From CAZKYX01 sp964557125 (GTDB lineage Bacteria > Patescibacteriota > Microgenomatia > Levybacterales > GWA1-39-11), in the NCBI GenBank assembly GCA_964557125.1, contig CAZKYX010000021.1, positions 1 to 18,917 on the forward strand: a stretch of DNA of 18,917 nucleotides, written 5' to 3'. The position numbers and the translations under genes are program-made. The notes below the pieces were generated by a model, which was given only the letters and a program-made list of their open reading frames with translations, did not search any database and was not told the DNA's origin. Positions 8,489-14,849 of the stretch are shown here, piece by piece. The first letter of the stretch is position 1, and each line of letters opens with the position of its first letter.

Positions 8489-8568
8489 GGGTTGTAGGTT
8501 GTAGGCGCCGCCCAGACGCCGTCCAGAAGGACTCTGTCCGGAGGAGGGCTCTGACCGGCGGGTTGTAG
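8489..8568. repeat. GC-rich insert flanked by GGGTTGTAG direct repeats
   Basis: GGGTTGTAG occurs at 8489-8497 and 8560-8568, and the left copy continues as a heptamer repeat (GGTTGTA). Between them about 60 bases are strikingly GC-rich compared with the AT-rich flanks and contain small dyads such as GTCC-AGAA-GGAC (8521-8532). It looks like a small element inserted into, or grown from, the heptamer repeat, just after the second GH130-like gene and before the ATPase cluster. It carries no ORF of its own. Confidence 0.6.
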
Positions 8569-8584
8569 TAATTAAAACACATGA

Positions 8585-9400
8585 ATGAATGCTATAGTAA
8601 TGGAAATACTTCAAATTAAAAAACTCTTTGTTTTAGTGAACTTTTGTCTGTTGTTCTTTGTTTCTTATTCATTCGCCAATGCGCAGACTCCTGTTGTTGG
8701 TGGAGCTGCGACATTTGGAGTTGCTCACATGGTTGAGTTAAAGGACAAGAATGTGAAAGACGGAGCGCTTGTCTCAACCAGTGACAAAGGGGCAGTTCTA
8801 ACAAGCATTCCCTACGATTCTCAGATTGTAGGTATTGTTTCGAGGGATGCGGCAATTATTCTGAGCTCTACTGGTAGTACGACTGGTGTTCCGATTATTT
8901 CGACTGGTACTGTGTATGTTTTGGTTTCATCAAGGGATGGTAATATCAAGAAGGGAGATTTACTTACCTCATCAACCATCAGGGGGGTTGCGGTGAAGGC
9001 GAAAGATGCAGGATATGTTTTGGGTACAGCTCTTGAGGGGTACTCAAATAGTGACCCTAAAAAGATTGACAAAATTGCCGTAAATTTGGATCTGCATTAT
9101 TTTAATGCAAAGCCAACTTTTCCCGGAAGTCTTTCAGACATCTTAAAATTTGTATTGCTTCCTACAAAAGTTGGGCCATCTCCTATTTATAAATATATTG
9201 TAGCTGCAATTGTCGTATTGGGCTCCATGGTTTTGGGTTTTATGACTTTTGGAAGAGCCGCAGCAAAAGGAGTTGAAGCTTTGGGTCGCAACCCTTCTGC
9301 TAGTAGGATAATCCATTTGGGTATAATGTTTAATGTAGTTATCGTTGCAGCCATTGCACTTGCAGGTCTTGCCGTTGCTTTTCTTATTCTTCGATTGTAG
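8585..9400 (+). CDS. Secreted-domain/ATP synthase c-subunit-like fusion lacking the ion-binding carboxylate
   Basis: A 271-residue membrane protein. Residues 12-34 form a signal peptide (KK, then a hydrophobic run ending ANAQ). Residues about 37-175 are an external beta-rich domain with VKDGALVSTSD, PYDSQIVGIVS, VYVLVSSRDGNIKKGDLLTSS and AGYVLGTALEGYS; from memory this resembles a module of CPR surface proteins. Residues 202-271 form two hydrophobic helices joined by GRAAAKGVEALGRNPSASR, matching the c-subunit hairpin with its cytoplasmic R-N-P loop (235-237). Twenty residues after that Arg, where E. coli has Asp61, the residue is Ala255 (VAAIALAGL for the usual VEAIAIYGL). Neither helix has any Asp or Glu. 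Both termini would be outside, as in a true c subunit. It lies directly upstream of atpF, where atpE normally sits, and no subunit a is present. ATG 8585 or 8600 could be the start. It ends with tandem TAG TAG. Confidence 0.75.
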   Translation: MNAIVMEILQIKKLFVLVNFCLLFFVSYSFANAQTPVVGGAATFGVAHMVELKDKNVKDGALVSTSDKGAVLTSIPYDSQIVGIVSRDAAIILSSTGSTTGVPIISTGTVYVLVSSRDGNIKKGDLLTSSTIRGVAVKAKDAGYVLGTALEGYSNSDPKKIDKIAVNLDLHYFNAKPTFPGSLSDILKFVLLPTKVGPSPIYKYIVAAIVVLGSMVLGFMTFGRAAAKGVEALGRNPSASRIIHLGIMFNVVIVAAIALAGLAVAFLILRL

Positions 9401-9445
9401 TAGTCCTTTTTTATTGAAGGTTGCAGAACTTAGTTAAATTGAATC

Positions 9446-9475
9446 TTCACCTTTACAAGTCACACATGGTATATT
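9446..9475 (+). promoter_or_regulatory. Possible extended -10 promoter before atpF
   Basis: TGGTATATT (9467-9475) reads as an extended -10 element (TG-N-TATATT). A weak -35, TTCACC (9446-9451), lies 18 bases upstream. A small dyad, GGCCA-TTAG-TGGTC (9483-9496), follows just before the gene. This could separate expression of atpF onward from the c-like fusion gene. It is only a consensus match. Confidence 0.35.
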
Positions 9476-9510
9476 AAAAGAAGGCCATTAGTGGTCAAAC
9501 TTAAATACAT

Positions 9511-10245
9511 ATGCCTAACCTGCTCTTTCAGGCTATAACTATAGTGTTCAACTTGGTTATTGCCATTTTTGTCATATATTACCTCACTTCGCTACGTGCC
9601 AAGGAAAAAGAAGTGTCAAAGAAGGAAAAACAAATAGAAGAAGATTACAAGAGCGCGATTACAACAGGACAAACACAAGAGCGTCAGATTCTTGATAACG
9701 CTATGAATCAATCTAGTCAAATCATGCAGGTAGCAACTCATCAAGCGAATCAAATTATTGCTGGCACCCAATATATAACTCAAGCTTCAAAGACGTCGCT
9801 TGAGCAAGCTTTGCAACGGATGATAATTGATGTTCAGGGTACCGGTTCAAATTCAAAGATAACCTTAGAGCAAGCACTGCAAAAAATAGTTGTCGATGTG
9901 CACAGGGAGGCTTTTGATACAGGGAAGGAATTTGCGGCCAATTATTCAGCTTCACTCAAGCAGATTTCAAATCTTTCCCTTGCCGGATTTCAAACAGTTG
10001 CTAGTGAGTTGGAGCTGGATTTACAAAAGCAAATTAAAGATTTTCGTCAGACCTTGCTTGCAAATCTTGAGAAGGAGCTGGAAGTTTATAAACAGGCTCG
10101 TATGCGAAAAGTGGATCAGGCAAGCGTCACTATCGTTCAAAAATTTGCACAGGAAATGCTCAACAAGTCTCTTTCTCTTGATGATCACGAAAAGCTTCTA
10201 ATTGATTCTCTTGAGAAGGCAAAGCAGGAAGGACTTTTTGACTAA
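9511..10245 (+). CDS. atpF: F-type ATP synthase subunit b (peripheral stalk)
   Basis: 244 residues, far longer than the usual approximately 160. One N-terminal membrane helix (about 5-27, LFQAITIVFNLVIAIFVIYY) is followed by a charged, Gln-rich helix and coiled coil. The C-terminus (IVQKFAQEMLNKSLSLDDHEKLL... then EKAKQEGLFD) has the look of CPR b subunits, where it binds delta. The extra length includes a direct duplication: SLEQALQRMIIDVQ (96-109) and TLEQALQKIVVDVH (118-131), 22 residues apart, which would lengthen the stalk. The protein would link the membrane part to F1 and resist rotation of alpha3beta3. Its TAA stop overlaps the ATG of atpH by one base (TAATG), implying translational coupling. 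Assignment rests on layout, TM-plus-helix architecture and gene order. Confidence 0.85.
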   Translation: MPNLLFQAITIVFNLVIAIFVIYYLTSLRAKEKEVSKKEKQIEEDYKSAITTGQTQERQILDNAMNQSSQIMQVATHQANQIIAGTQYITQASKTSLEQALQRMIIDVQGTGSNSKITLEQALQKIVVDVHREAFDTGKEFAANYSASLKQISNLSLAGFQTVASELELDLQKQIKDFRQTLLANLEKELEVYKQARMRKVDQASVTIVQKFAQEMLNKSLSLDDHEKLLIDSLEKAKQEGLFD

Positions 10246-10763
10246 TGGACAATCTTGATTTATCTAGTTTTTTTAATACAAAGCCACAGGCGCAGGACTT
10301 TTCAACGAGACTTGCAGGAATTGCTCAGAAAATATTTGAAACGAGCTTTAATCCTGAAGCGGCACTACTTGATCAGTTTGGCATTGAAAAAAAAGACGAT
10401 TTTATGGTTCTAATGCGTAATAATAATGTGAATGGCCAGTCAAGAAAGGCAATTAAAGAATTTATTGATGCTATACAGCTGAAGATTTCATCTTTACCAG
10501 TGTTATCAATTGTTATGGCTTTTGAACCAAAAGATAAAACACTGAGGGTACTATCTCAATGGTTTATTGTAAATACAAAAAAGCAAATGTTATTTGATAT
10601 AAAGGTTGATGCAACCATTGTTGCCGGAGCTGCAGTGTATGTTGGCGGTCAGTATTTAGATTTTTCCATTAAGCCAAAATTTGAAACTATCGTGAATGAG
10701 GTTCTTTACGGAGTAAAATCTGCTGCGCCAGTTGCAGCACAGACGAAAGGAGCAACGCAATAG
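10245..10763 (+). CDS. atpH: F-type ATP synthase subunit delta
   Basis: 172 residues, close to normal length. The N-terminal half is helical (TRLAGIAQKIFETSFNPEAALLDQF, split across 21-45). The C-terminal half carries the delta/OSCP beta-motif: FDIKVDATIVAGAAVYVGGQ (117-136), then YLDFSIKPKFETIV, matching the family's V-D-x-x-I-x-G-G...D-x-S-I-x-x-K-L-x-x-L pattern. Delta caps alpha3beta3 and joins it to subunit b. The start ATG overlaps the atpF stop, with AGGAAGGA about 11 bases upstream as a possible ribosome site inside atpF. A short Ala-rich tail follows the motif. The TAG stop overlaps the apparent AUA start of atpA in an ATAG arrangement. Confidence 0.87.
   Translation: MDNLDLSSFFNTKPQAQDFSTRLAGIAQKIFETSFNPEAALLDQFGIEKKDDFMVLMRNNNVNGQSRKAIKEFIDAIQLKISSLPVLSIVMAFEPKDKTLRVLSQWFIVNTKKQMLFDIKVDATIVAGAAVYVGGQYLDFSIKPKFETIVNEVLYGVKSAAPVAAQTKGATQ
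10746..10752 (+). promoter_or_regulatory. Strong Shine-Dalgarno that places the atpA start at AUA
   Basis: AAAGGAG ends seven bases before ATA 10760-10762. That spacing is ideal, and this is one of very few clear Shine-Dalgarno sites in the window. The AUA overlaps the atpH stop (ATAG). The codons that follow encode the expected alpha N-terminus, and no ATG, GTG or TTG occurs in that stretch until TTG at 10850. Confidence 0.65.
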
Positions 10764-12232
10764 ATACAGAATTTAGTGAACTTCTTCAAAAAGCTGGGGA
10801 ATATGGGGTAGTCTATCAAGTAAGTCACCCTATTGTCTTTATCGAAGGGTTGCCTAATGTAAGAACCCATGAGGTGATTGTATTTGAAACAGGTCAGAAG
10901 GGCGAAGTTTTTACGATAAATAGAGGCAAAATAGAGGTTAGGGTTTTTTCACACGAACCTATAAAAGTGGGTACTATGGTCACCAGAACCGGCAAGCTGC
11001 TGTCCATTCCGGTGGGTCCCGAGCTTTTAGGACACACCATAAATCCGCTTGGAGACCTGCTTGATCCAAGTATTCCCTATAACAAACCGAAAGAACTCAG
11101 AGACATTGATGCTTCTCCTGTTGGAATTGCCGGAAGGCAGAAAATTACCAAGCAGCTCGTTACTGGAGTTTCACTTGTAGATTTATTGTTGCCACTTGGT
11201 CGTGGACAGCGTGAGCTTATTATTGGAGACAGAAAAACAGGAAAAACTTCTCTTCTTATGACTACTATAAAGAATCAAATATATGAAGGAAATATTGTTA
11301 TTTATGGAGCAATTGCAAAGAAGAAAAGTGATATTAAAAAATTACAGGAGTTTTTCGAAAAGGAAAAAATTATGGATAAGATTGTTATTGTTGCAGCAAG
11401 CTCTTACGATTCTCCGACTATGATATACCAAACACCCTACGCTGCAATGGCAATTGCTGAATATTTCCGCGATAAAGGCGTACATACCTTAGTGATTTTG
11501 GATGATCTTTCAAGTCACGCAAAATTTTATCGCGAGTTGTCTCTTCTTGCCCGACGGTTTCCGGGTAGAGACTCGTATCCTGGAGATATTTTTTACACCC
11601 ATTCAAAATTGCTAGAGCGGGCAGGTAACTTCAAACACCCCACTGTTGGTGAAGTCTCGATTACGTGTCTTCCGGTAAGTGAAATTGTTGAAGGAGACTT
11701 TACTGGATATATTGCTACAAACCTTATGGGTATTACAGATGGGCACATTTTTTTGGACAGTAACATTTATTACCAAGGGATAAGGCCTGCTGTAAATGTA
11801 CCTCTTTCTGTTACACGTGTTGGAAGACAAACTTTGGATAAGCTCTCGCGTGAAATGAACAAAGATTTAACAGCATTTATTTCACAGTCCGGAAAGCTCC
11901 AAAATGTGAGTCACTTTGGTCAAGAACTCACAGAGGAGGTTAAGAAAAATTTAAGACTCTCTGACATGATAAGTAAATTTTTCAGTCAACCCTATCAGGA
12001 GATTGTTCCAAAGCCGGTGCAGCTTATTATGGTGAGCATGATTTTACAGGATCTTATTCAAACAAAAGAAGATATGGATAAGGTTAAGAATGGTCTCAGT
12101 GCTGCTTATTATGATCGTGGAAAACAAAAAATTCTTTATGAAGTAACGAATGCTAGAGATACAAAAGCATTCGCTAATAATGTTATGCTTAACAGGGTTT
12201 CCCTGCTTGGATTTGGAGGAATCACAAAATAG
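10760..12232 (+). CDS. atpA: F-type ATP synthase subunit alpha
   Basis: Alpha is the non-catalytic nucleotide-binding subunit of the F1 head and supplies the arginine finger to beta. A TTG start at 10850 would give 460 residues, but the frame is open upstream and encodes GVVYQVSHPIVFIEGLPNV, the normal beta-barrel start of alpha. The real start is therefore probably AUA at 10760 (490 residues). Numbered from there: P-loop GDRKTGKTS at about 156-164, Walker B LVILDDLSS with Asp248-Asp249, LARRFPGRDSYPGDIFYTHS, and the arginine finger in SVTRVGRQ (Arg353). The C-terminal bundle is present (QSGKLQNVSHFGQELTEEV). Catalytic support residues look intact, so F1 should hydrolyse or make ATP. It follows atpH by overlap. 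Its TAG stop is also the first TAG of a heptamer repeat. Confidence 0.95.
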   Translation: MDTEFSELLQKAGEYGVVYQVSHPIVFIEGLPNVRTHEVIVFETGQKGEVFTINRGKIEVRVFSHEPIKVGTMVTRTGKLLSIPVGPELLGHTINPLGDLLDPSIPYNKPKELRDIDASPVGIAGRQKITKQLVTGVSLVDLLLPLGRGQRELIIGDRKTGKTSLLMTTIKNQIYEGNIVIYGAIAKKKSDIKKLQEFFEKEKIMDKIVIVAASSYDSPTMIYQTPYAAMAIAEYFRDKGVHTLVILDDLSSHAKFYRELSLLARRFPGRDSYPGDIFYTHSKLLERAGNFKHPTVGEVSITCLPVSEIVEGDFTGYIATNLMGITDGHIFLDSNIYYQGIRPAVNVPLSVTRVGRQTLDKLSREMNKDLTAFISQSGKLQNVSHFGQELTEEVKKNLRLSDMISKFFSQPYQEIVPKPVQLIMVSMILQDLIQTKEDMDKVKNGLSAAYYDRGKQKILYEVTNARDTKAFANNVMLNRVSLLGFGGITK

Positions 12233-12317
12233 GTTGCAGGTTTTAGGTTTCGGGTTTTAGTCACTTTAAGTAATCCTTCTACAACCTATAACCTACAACC
12301 TAAAACCTATAACCTAA
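12230..12317. repeat. Inverted heptamer repeats between atpA and atpG
   Basis: About four GGTTnnA-type heptamers start with the atpA stop codon itself (TAGGTTGCAGG..., 12230-12260). About five of the opposite sense (CTACAAC, CTATAAC, CTACAAC, CTAAAAC, CTATAAC; 12279-12317) end eight bases before the atpG ATG. The arms can pair into a long imperfect hairpin over a roughly 18-base loop. The structure could lower readthrough or tune gamma translation relative to alpha. Similar heptamers occur after two other genes here. Confidence 0.75.
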
Positions 12318-12324
12318 TCAAAAT

Positions 12325-13212
12325 ATGCCGCAAAGAAAAATTATTGCTGAAAATATAGAAGCTCTCAATAGTCTTAAAGAGCTAGCCGAGAGCTACGAAG
12401 AGATTGCTGTTATTCGCATGCAAAAAATTAAAGATTCTGTTCTAAAAACACGTGATTTTTTGACGGATTTATCAGACGTTTTTGTTGATTTGAAGTCGTC
12501 ATATGACCGTGAAGTACGAGAACTTTTAGCAAAACAAAAAAAAGGAGACAAATCCATCCTGCCACTTCTCCAGAAAAATGGGAAGACGCTAATGGTATAT
12601 CTCTCTTCAAATGGAAGATTATATGGATCTGTAACGCAAAAAACATATCGTCTCTTGATGCAAGACCTTCGAAAGCCTGAGGCACAAAATTCTGATTTAA
12701 TGATTATTGGAAATGCGGGCAGGGAAATGTTTGAAGGTTCCGGTTTTAAAAAAACCTATACCTATTTTGATCTTCCAGACATAGGAGTTGAAATGGATCA
12801 CATCAAGCAGCTCATACAAAAATTTTTACAATATGACCGCGTGCACGTTTATTATGGGAAATTTGATAACGTGGTAAATCAAACCCCTATAGGGACAAGC
12901 ATTACCGGTGAAAATATATTTGAATCAGAAGTTCTTGTTCCGATAGCCCGAGAGGACAGATTTATATTCGAGCCAATATTGGAAAAAATCTTCTATTTCT
13001 TTGAGACCCAAATCATCGCAAATCTTTTTAGTCAAACGCTTTTGGAAAATCAGCTTGCACGTCATGCTTCTCGGGTTAACGCTATGGAGGAGGCATTGGT
13101 TCACATAGAGGAAGAATCAAAAAAACTTAATTTAGCAAAAAGTCTTATTAAGCATCAGCTCCAGAATAAAAAACAGTTAGAAACGATGGCTGGGCTTTCC
13201 ATTTGGGGCTAG
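12325..13212 (+). CDS. atpG: F-type ATP synthase subunit gamma (central rotor shaft)
   Basis: 295 residues, normal length. The N-terminal helix (about 5-75) is long and charged but divergent; the usual M-x-x-L-x-x-I-x-x-R-I-x-S-V motif is not evident. A middle Rossmann-like domain includes LMVYLSSNGRLYGS (88-101), equivalent to the usual L-x-S-D-R-G-L-C-G motif, and DLMIIGNAG. The C-terminal helix has the family wording NQLARHASRVNAMEEALVHI and ends near ETMAGLSIW. The two terminal helices form the coiled shaft that turns in alpha3beta3. Gene order between alpha and beta supports the call. Divergence of the central region leaves open how it grips the unusual membrane ring. Confidence 0.9.
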   Translation: MPQRKIIAENIEALNSLKELAESYEEIAVIRMQKIKDSVLKTRDFLTDLSDVFVDLKSSYDREVRELLAKQKKGDKSILPLLQKNGKTLMVYLSSNGRLYGSVTQKTYRLLMQDLRKPEAQNSDLMIIGNAGREMFEGSGFKKTYTYFDLPDIGVEMDHIKQLIQKFLQYDRVHVYYGKFDNVVNQTPIGTSITGENIFESEVLVPIAREDRFIFEPILEKIFYFFETQIIANLFSQTLLENQLARHASRVNAMEEALVHIEEESKKLNLAKSLIKHQLQNKKQLETMAGLSIWG

Positions 13213-13216
13213 AATC

Positions 13217-13271
13217 AATTATTATTTATAATTTTAGACGAAGTCACAAGCTTTGCTTATAAATTGTAATT
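13217..13271. repeat. AT-rich inverted repeat between atpG and atpD
   Basis: AATTATTATTTATAA (13217-13231) and TTATAAATTGTAATT (13257-13271) are reverse complements with two mismatches. They enclose 25 bases that include the small dyad GAC-GAA-GTC. The repeat begins four bases after the atpG stop. It may be a palindromic element or an attenuator between gamma and beta; no clear U-tract follows. Confidence 0.5.
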
Positions 13272-13286
13272 TGAACTAAGATTTTT

Positions 13287-13307
13287 TAACTAATAACTAA
13301 TAACTAA
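13287..13307 (+). repeat. Three perfect TAACTAA heptamers before atpD
   Basis: TAACTAA is repeated exactly three times immediately upstream of the atpD start, with no Shine-Dalgarno site. The seven-base period equals that of the GGTTGTA repeats in other gaps here, although the words differ. TAA and TAG-like stops occur in all frames, so the block also isolates atpD from upstream translation. Confidence 0.7.
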
Positions 13308-13312
13308 ATTAT

Positions 13313-14806
13313 ATGATTGTAGGAAAAGTAGTTAGTGTAAAAGGACAAATTATAGAAGTTGAATTTGCGGACGATAAGCCGCGAATAAATGATGTTTTGG
13401 TTTATAAGGAAGATCCTGATGTGAAAATGGAGGTGTACACATCAGCTACTCCTACGACTTTTTTCTGTCTTGCTCTTTCCAATTCAACAAAGCTACACCA
13501 TGGAGCGGATGTTGTGAGTACAGAACAGCCTGTTAAAGTGCCGGTAGGCGTGGAAATGCTTGGTAGGGTTGTTGATACGTTGGGAAATCCAGAGGACGGA
13601 TTGGGTGAAATAAAAGTCAAGGAATTCAGGCCAATTATTGCAAAAGATCTCGCTTTTGCAAGTATTCATATTCCTAGCGATTTACTCGAAACCGGAATTA
13701 AGGCTGTGGATTTTTTTACTCCAATTGTGAAGGGTGGAAAAGTGGGACTATTTGGAGGGGCGGGGGTTGGTAAGACAGTTGTTCTTTCAGAAATTATTCA
13801 CAACATCGTTATTTTGCACCCTGAAAAGAATGTAACGGTATTTACCGGAGTTGGGGAAAGAACTCGTGAAGGAGAAGAGCTGTTTGAAACGCTTAAGGAA
13901 AGCAAGGTTATGCAAGGTGTCAGTCTCATATATGGTAGTATGGGCGCAAATCCGGCTCTTCGTTTTCGCACGGCGTTTACTGGGGTAACGCTTGCGGAAT
14001 ATTATCGAGATACATTAGGGAAAGATGTTTTGTTTTTTATAGATAACATTTTTCGTTTTGCGCAATCTGGTTATGAACTATCTACTCTTATTAATGCCAT
14101 TCCCTCAGAAGGAGGATACCAGTCCACTCTAACATCTGAGATGGCATCCTTTCACGAGCGACTTGTGTCTACAGCCAAAAATGCTATTACTACATTTGAA
14201 GCTATTTACGTTCCTGCGGATGACCTTACTGATAGTGGTGTTCAGGCAATCTTTCCTTATCTTGACTCAAGCATTATTCTCTCGCGCTCAATCTATCAAG
14301 AGGGAAGATTTCCCGCAGTTGATCTTCTTGGTTCCAGCTCTTCGTCCCTAAATGCTGATGTTGTGGGACCTGAGCATTATGAGACAGCGCTTGAAGCACA
14401 ATCTCTTTTGAAAAAAGCGGTTTCACTTGAAAGAATCGTTTCTCTTATTGGGGAAAGCGAACTTTCATCTGATGATCAGGTCATTTATAAAAGATCAAAG
14501 ATGTTAAAAAACTACATGACCCAGAATTTTACGGTTGTTGAGATGCAAACAGAGAAAAAAAGCTCTTATGTTGCTGTTAAAGACACAATTGCTGATATTA
14601 GGGCTATACTTGACGGTAAGGTTGATAAGCTGGTGCCTGAAGATCTACTATTCATAGGCACACTTAAAGATATTGAGGAAAAACTTAATGCAATTTCACA
14701 CCCACAGCCCTCTGTAACAGCGCCCACTGTAATACCTCCGACACCAACTGAATTGACTGGTGCACCTCCCCAGCTTGTTCCTGAAGAGACCCTTAAATCA
14801 CAATAG
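13313..14806 (+). CDS. atpD: F-type ATP synthase subunit beta (catalytic)
   Basis: 497 residues. Catalytic features are intact: P-loop GGAGVGKT (148-155), GVGERTREG with catalytic Glu182 and Arg183 (179-187), Walker B VLFFIDNIFRF with Asp244, and GRFPAVDLL with an aromatic adenine contact at Phe333. The lever motif usually written DELSEED reads SELSSDD here (about 382-388), less acidic than normal; that segment contacts gamma and epsilon. The normal end (VPEDLLFIGTLKDIEEKL) is followed by about 38 extra residues rich in Pro/Thr/Ser (from 461), an unusual flexible tail facing the membrane side of F1. ATG 13313 follows TAACTAA repeats. The enzyme should be an active ATPase. Confidence 0.96.
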   Translation: MIVGKVVSVKGQIIEVEFADDKPRINDVLVYKEDPDVKMEVYTSATPTTFFCLALSNSTKLHHGADVVSTEQPVKVPVGVEMLGRVVDTLGNPEDGLGEIKVKEFRPIIAKDLAFASIHIPSDLLETGIKAVDFFTPIVKGGKVGLFGGAGVGKTVVLSEIIHNIVILHPEKNVTVFTGVGERTREGEELFETLKESKVMQGVSLIYGSMGANPALRFRTAFTGVTLAEYYRDTLGKDVLFFIDNIFRFAQSGYELSTLINAIPSEGGYQSTLTSEMASFHERLVSTAKNAITTFEAIYVPADDLTDSGVQAIFPYLDSSIILSRSIYQEGRFPAVDLLGSSSSSLNADVVGPEHYETALEAQSLLKKAVSLERIVSLIGESELSSDDQVIYKRSKMLKNYMTQNFTVVEMQTEKKSSYVAVKDTIADIRAILDGKVDKLVPEDLLFIGTLKDIEEKLNAISHPQPSVTAPTVIPPTPTELTGAPPQLVPEETLKSQ

Positions 14807-14849
14807 TATCGCTCTTTATTCTTAATTTTTAAAGGCTTATACTATTTGT

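Noticed and set aside
8585..9400. Ordinary atpE
   Set aside because: The signal peptide and large external domain, length of 271 instead of about 80, and absence of the ion-binding acid all argue against a standard c subunit.
10850..10852. TTG as the true start of atpA
   Set aside because: It lies inside the conserved beta-barrel; 30 clearly homologous residues precede it and a strong Shine-Dalgarno site points to 10760.
12230..12317. CRISPR-like array
   Set aside because: Units are seven bases with no spacers; these are simple heptamer repeats.
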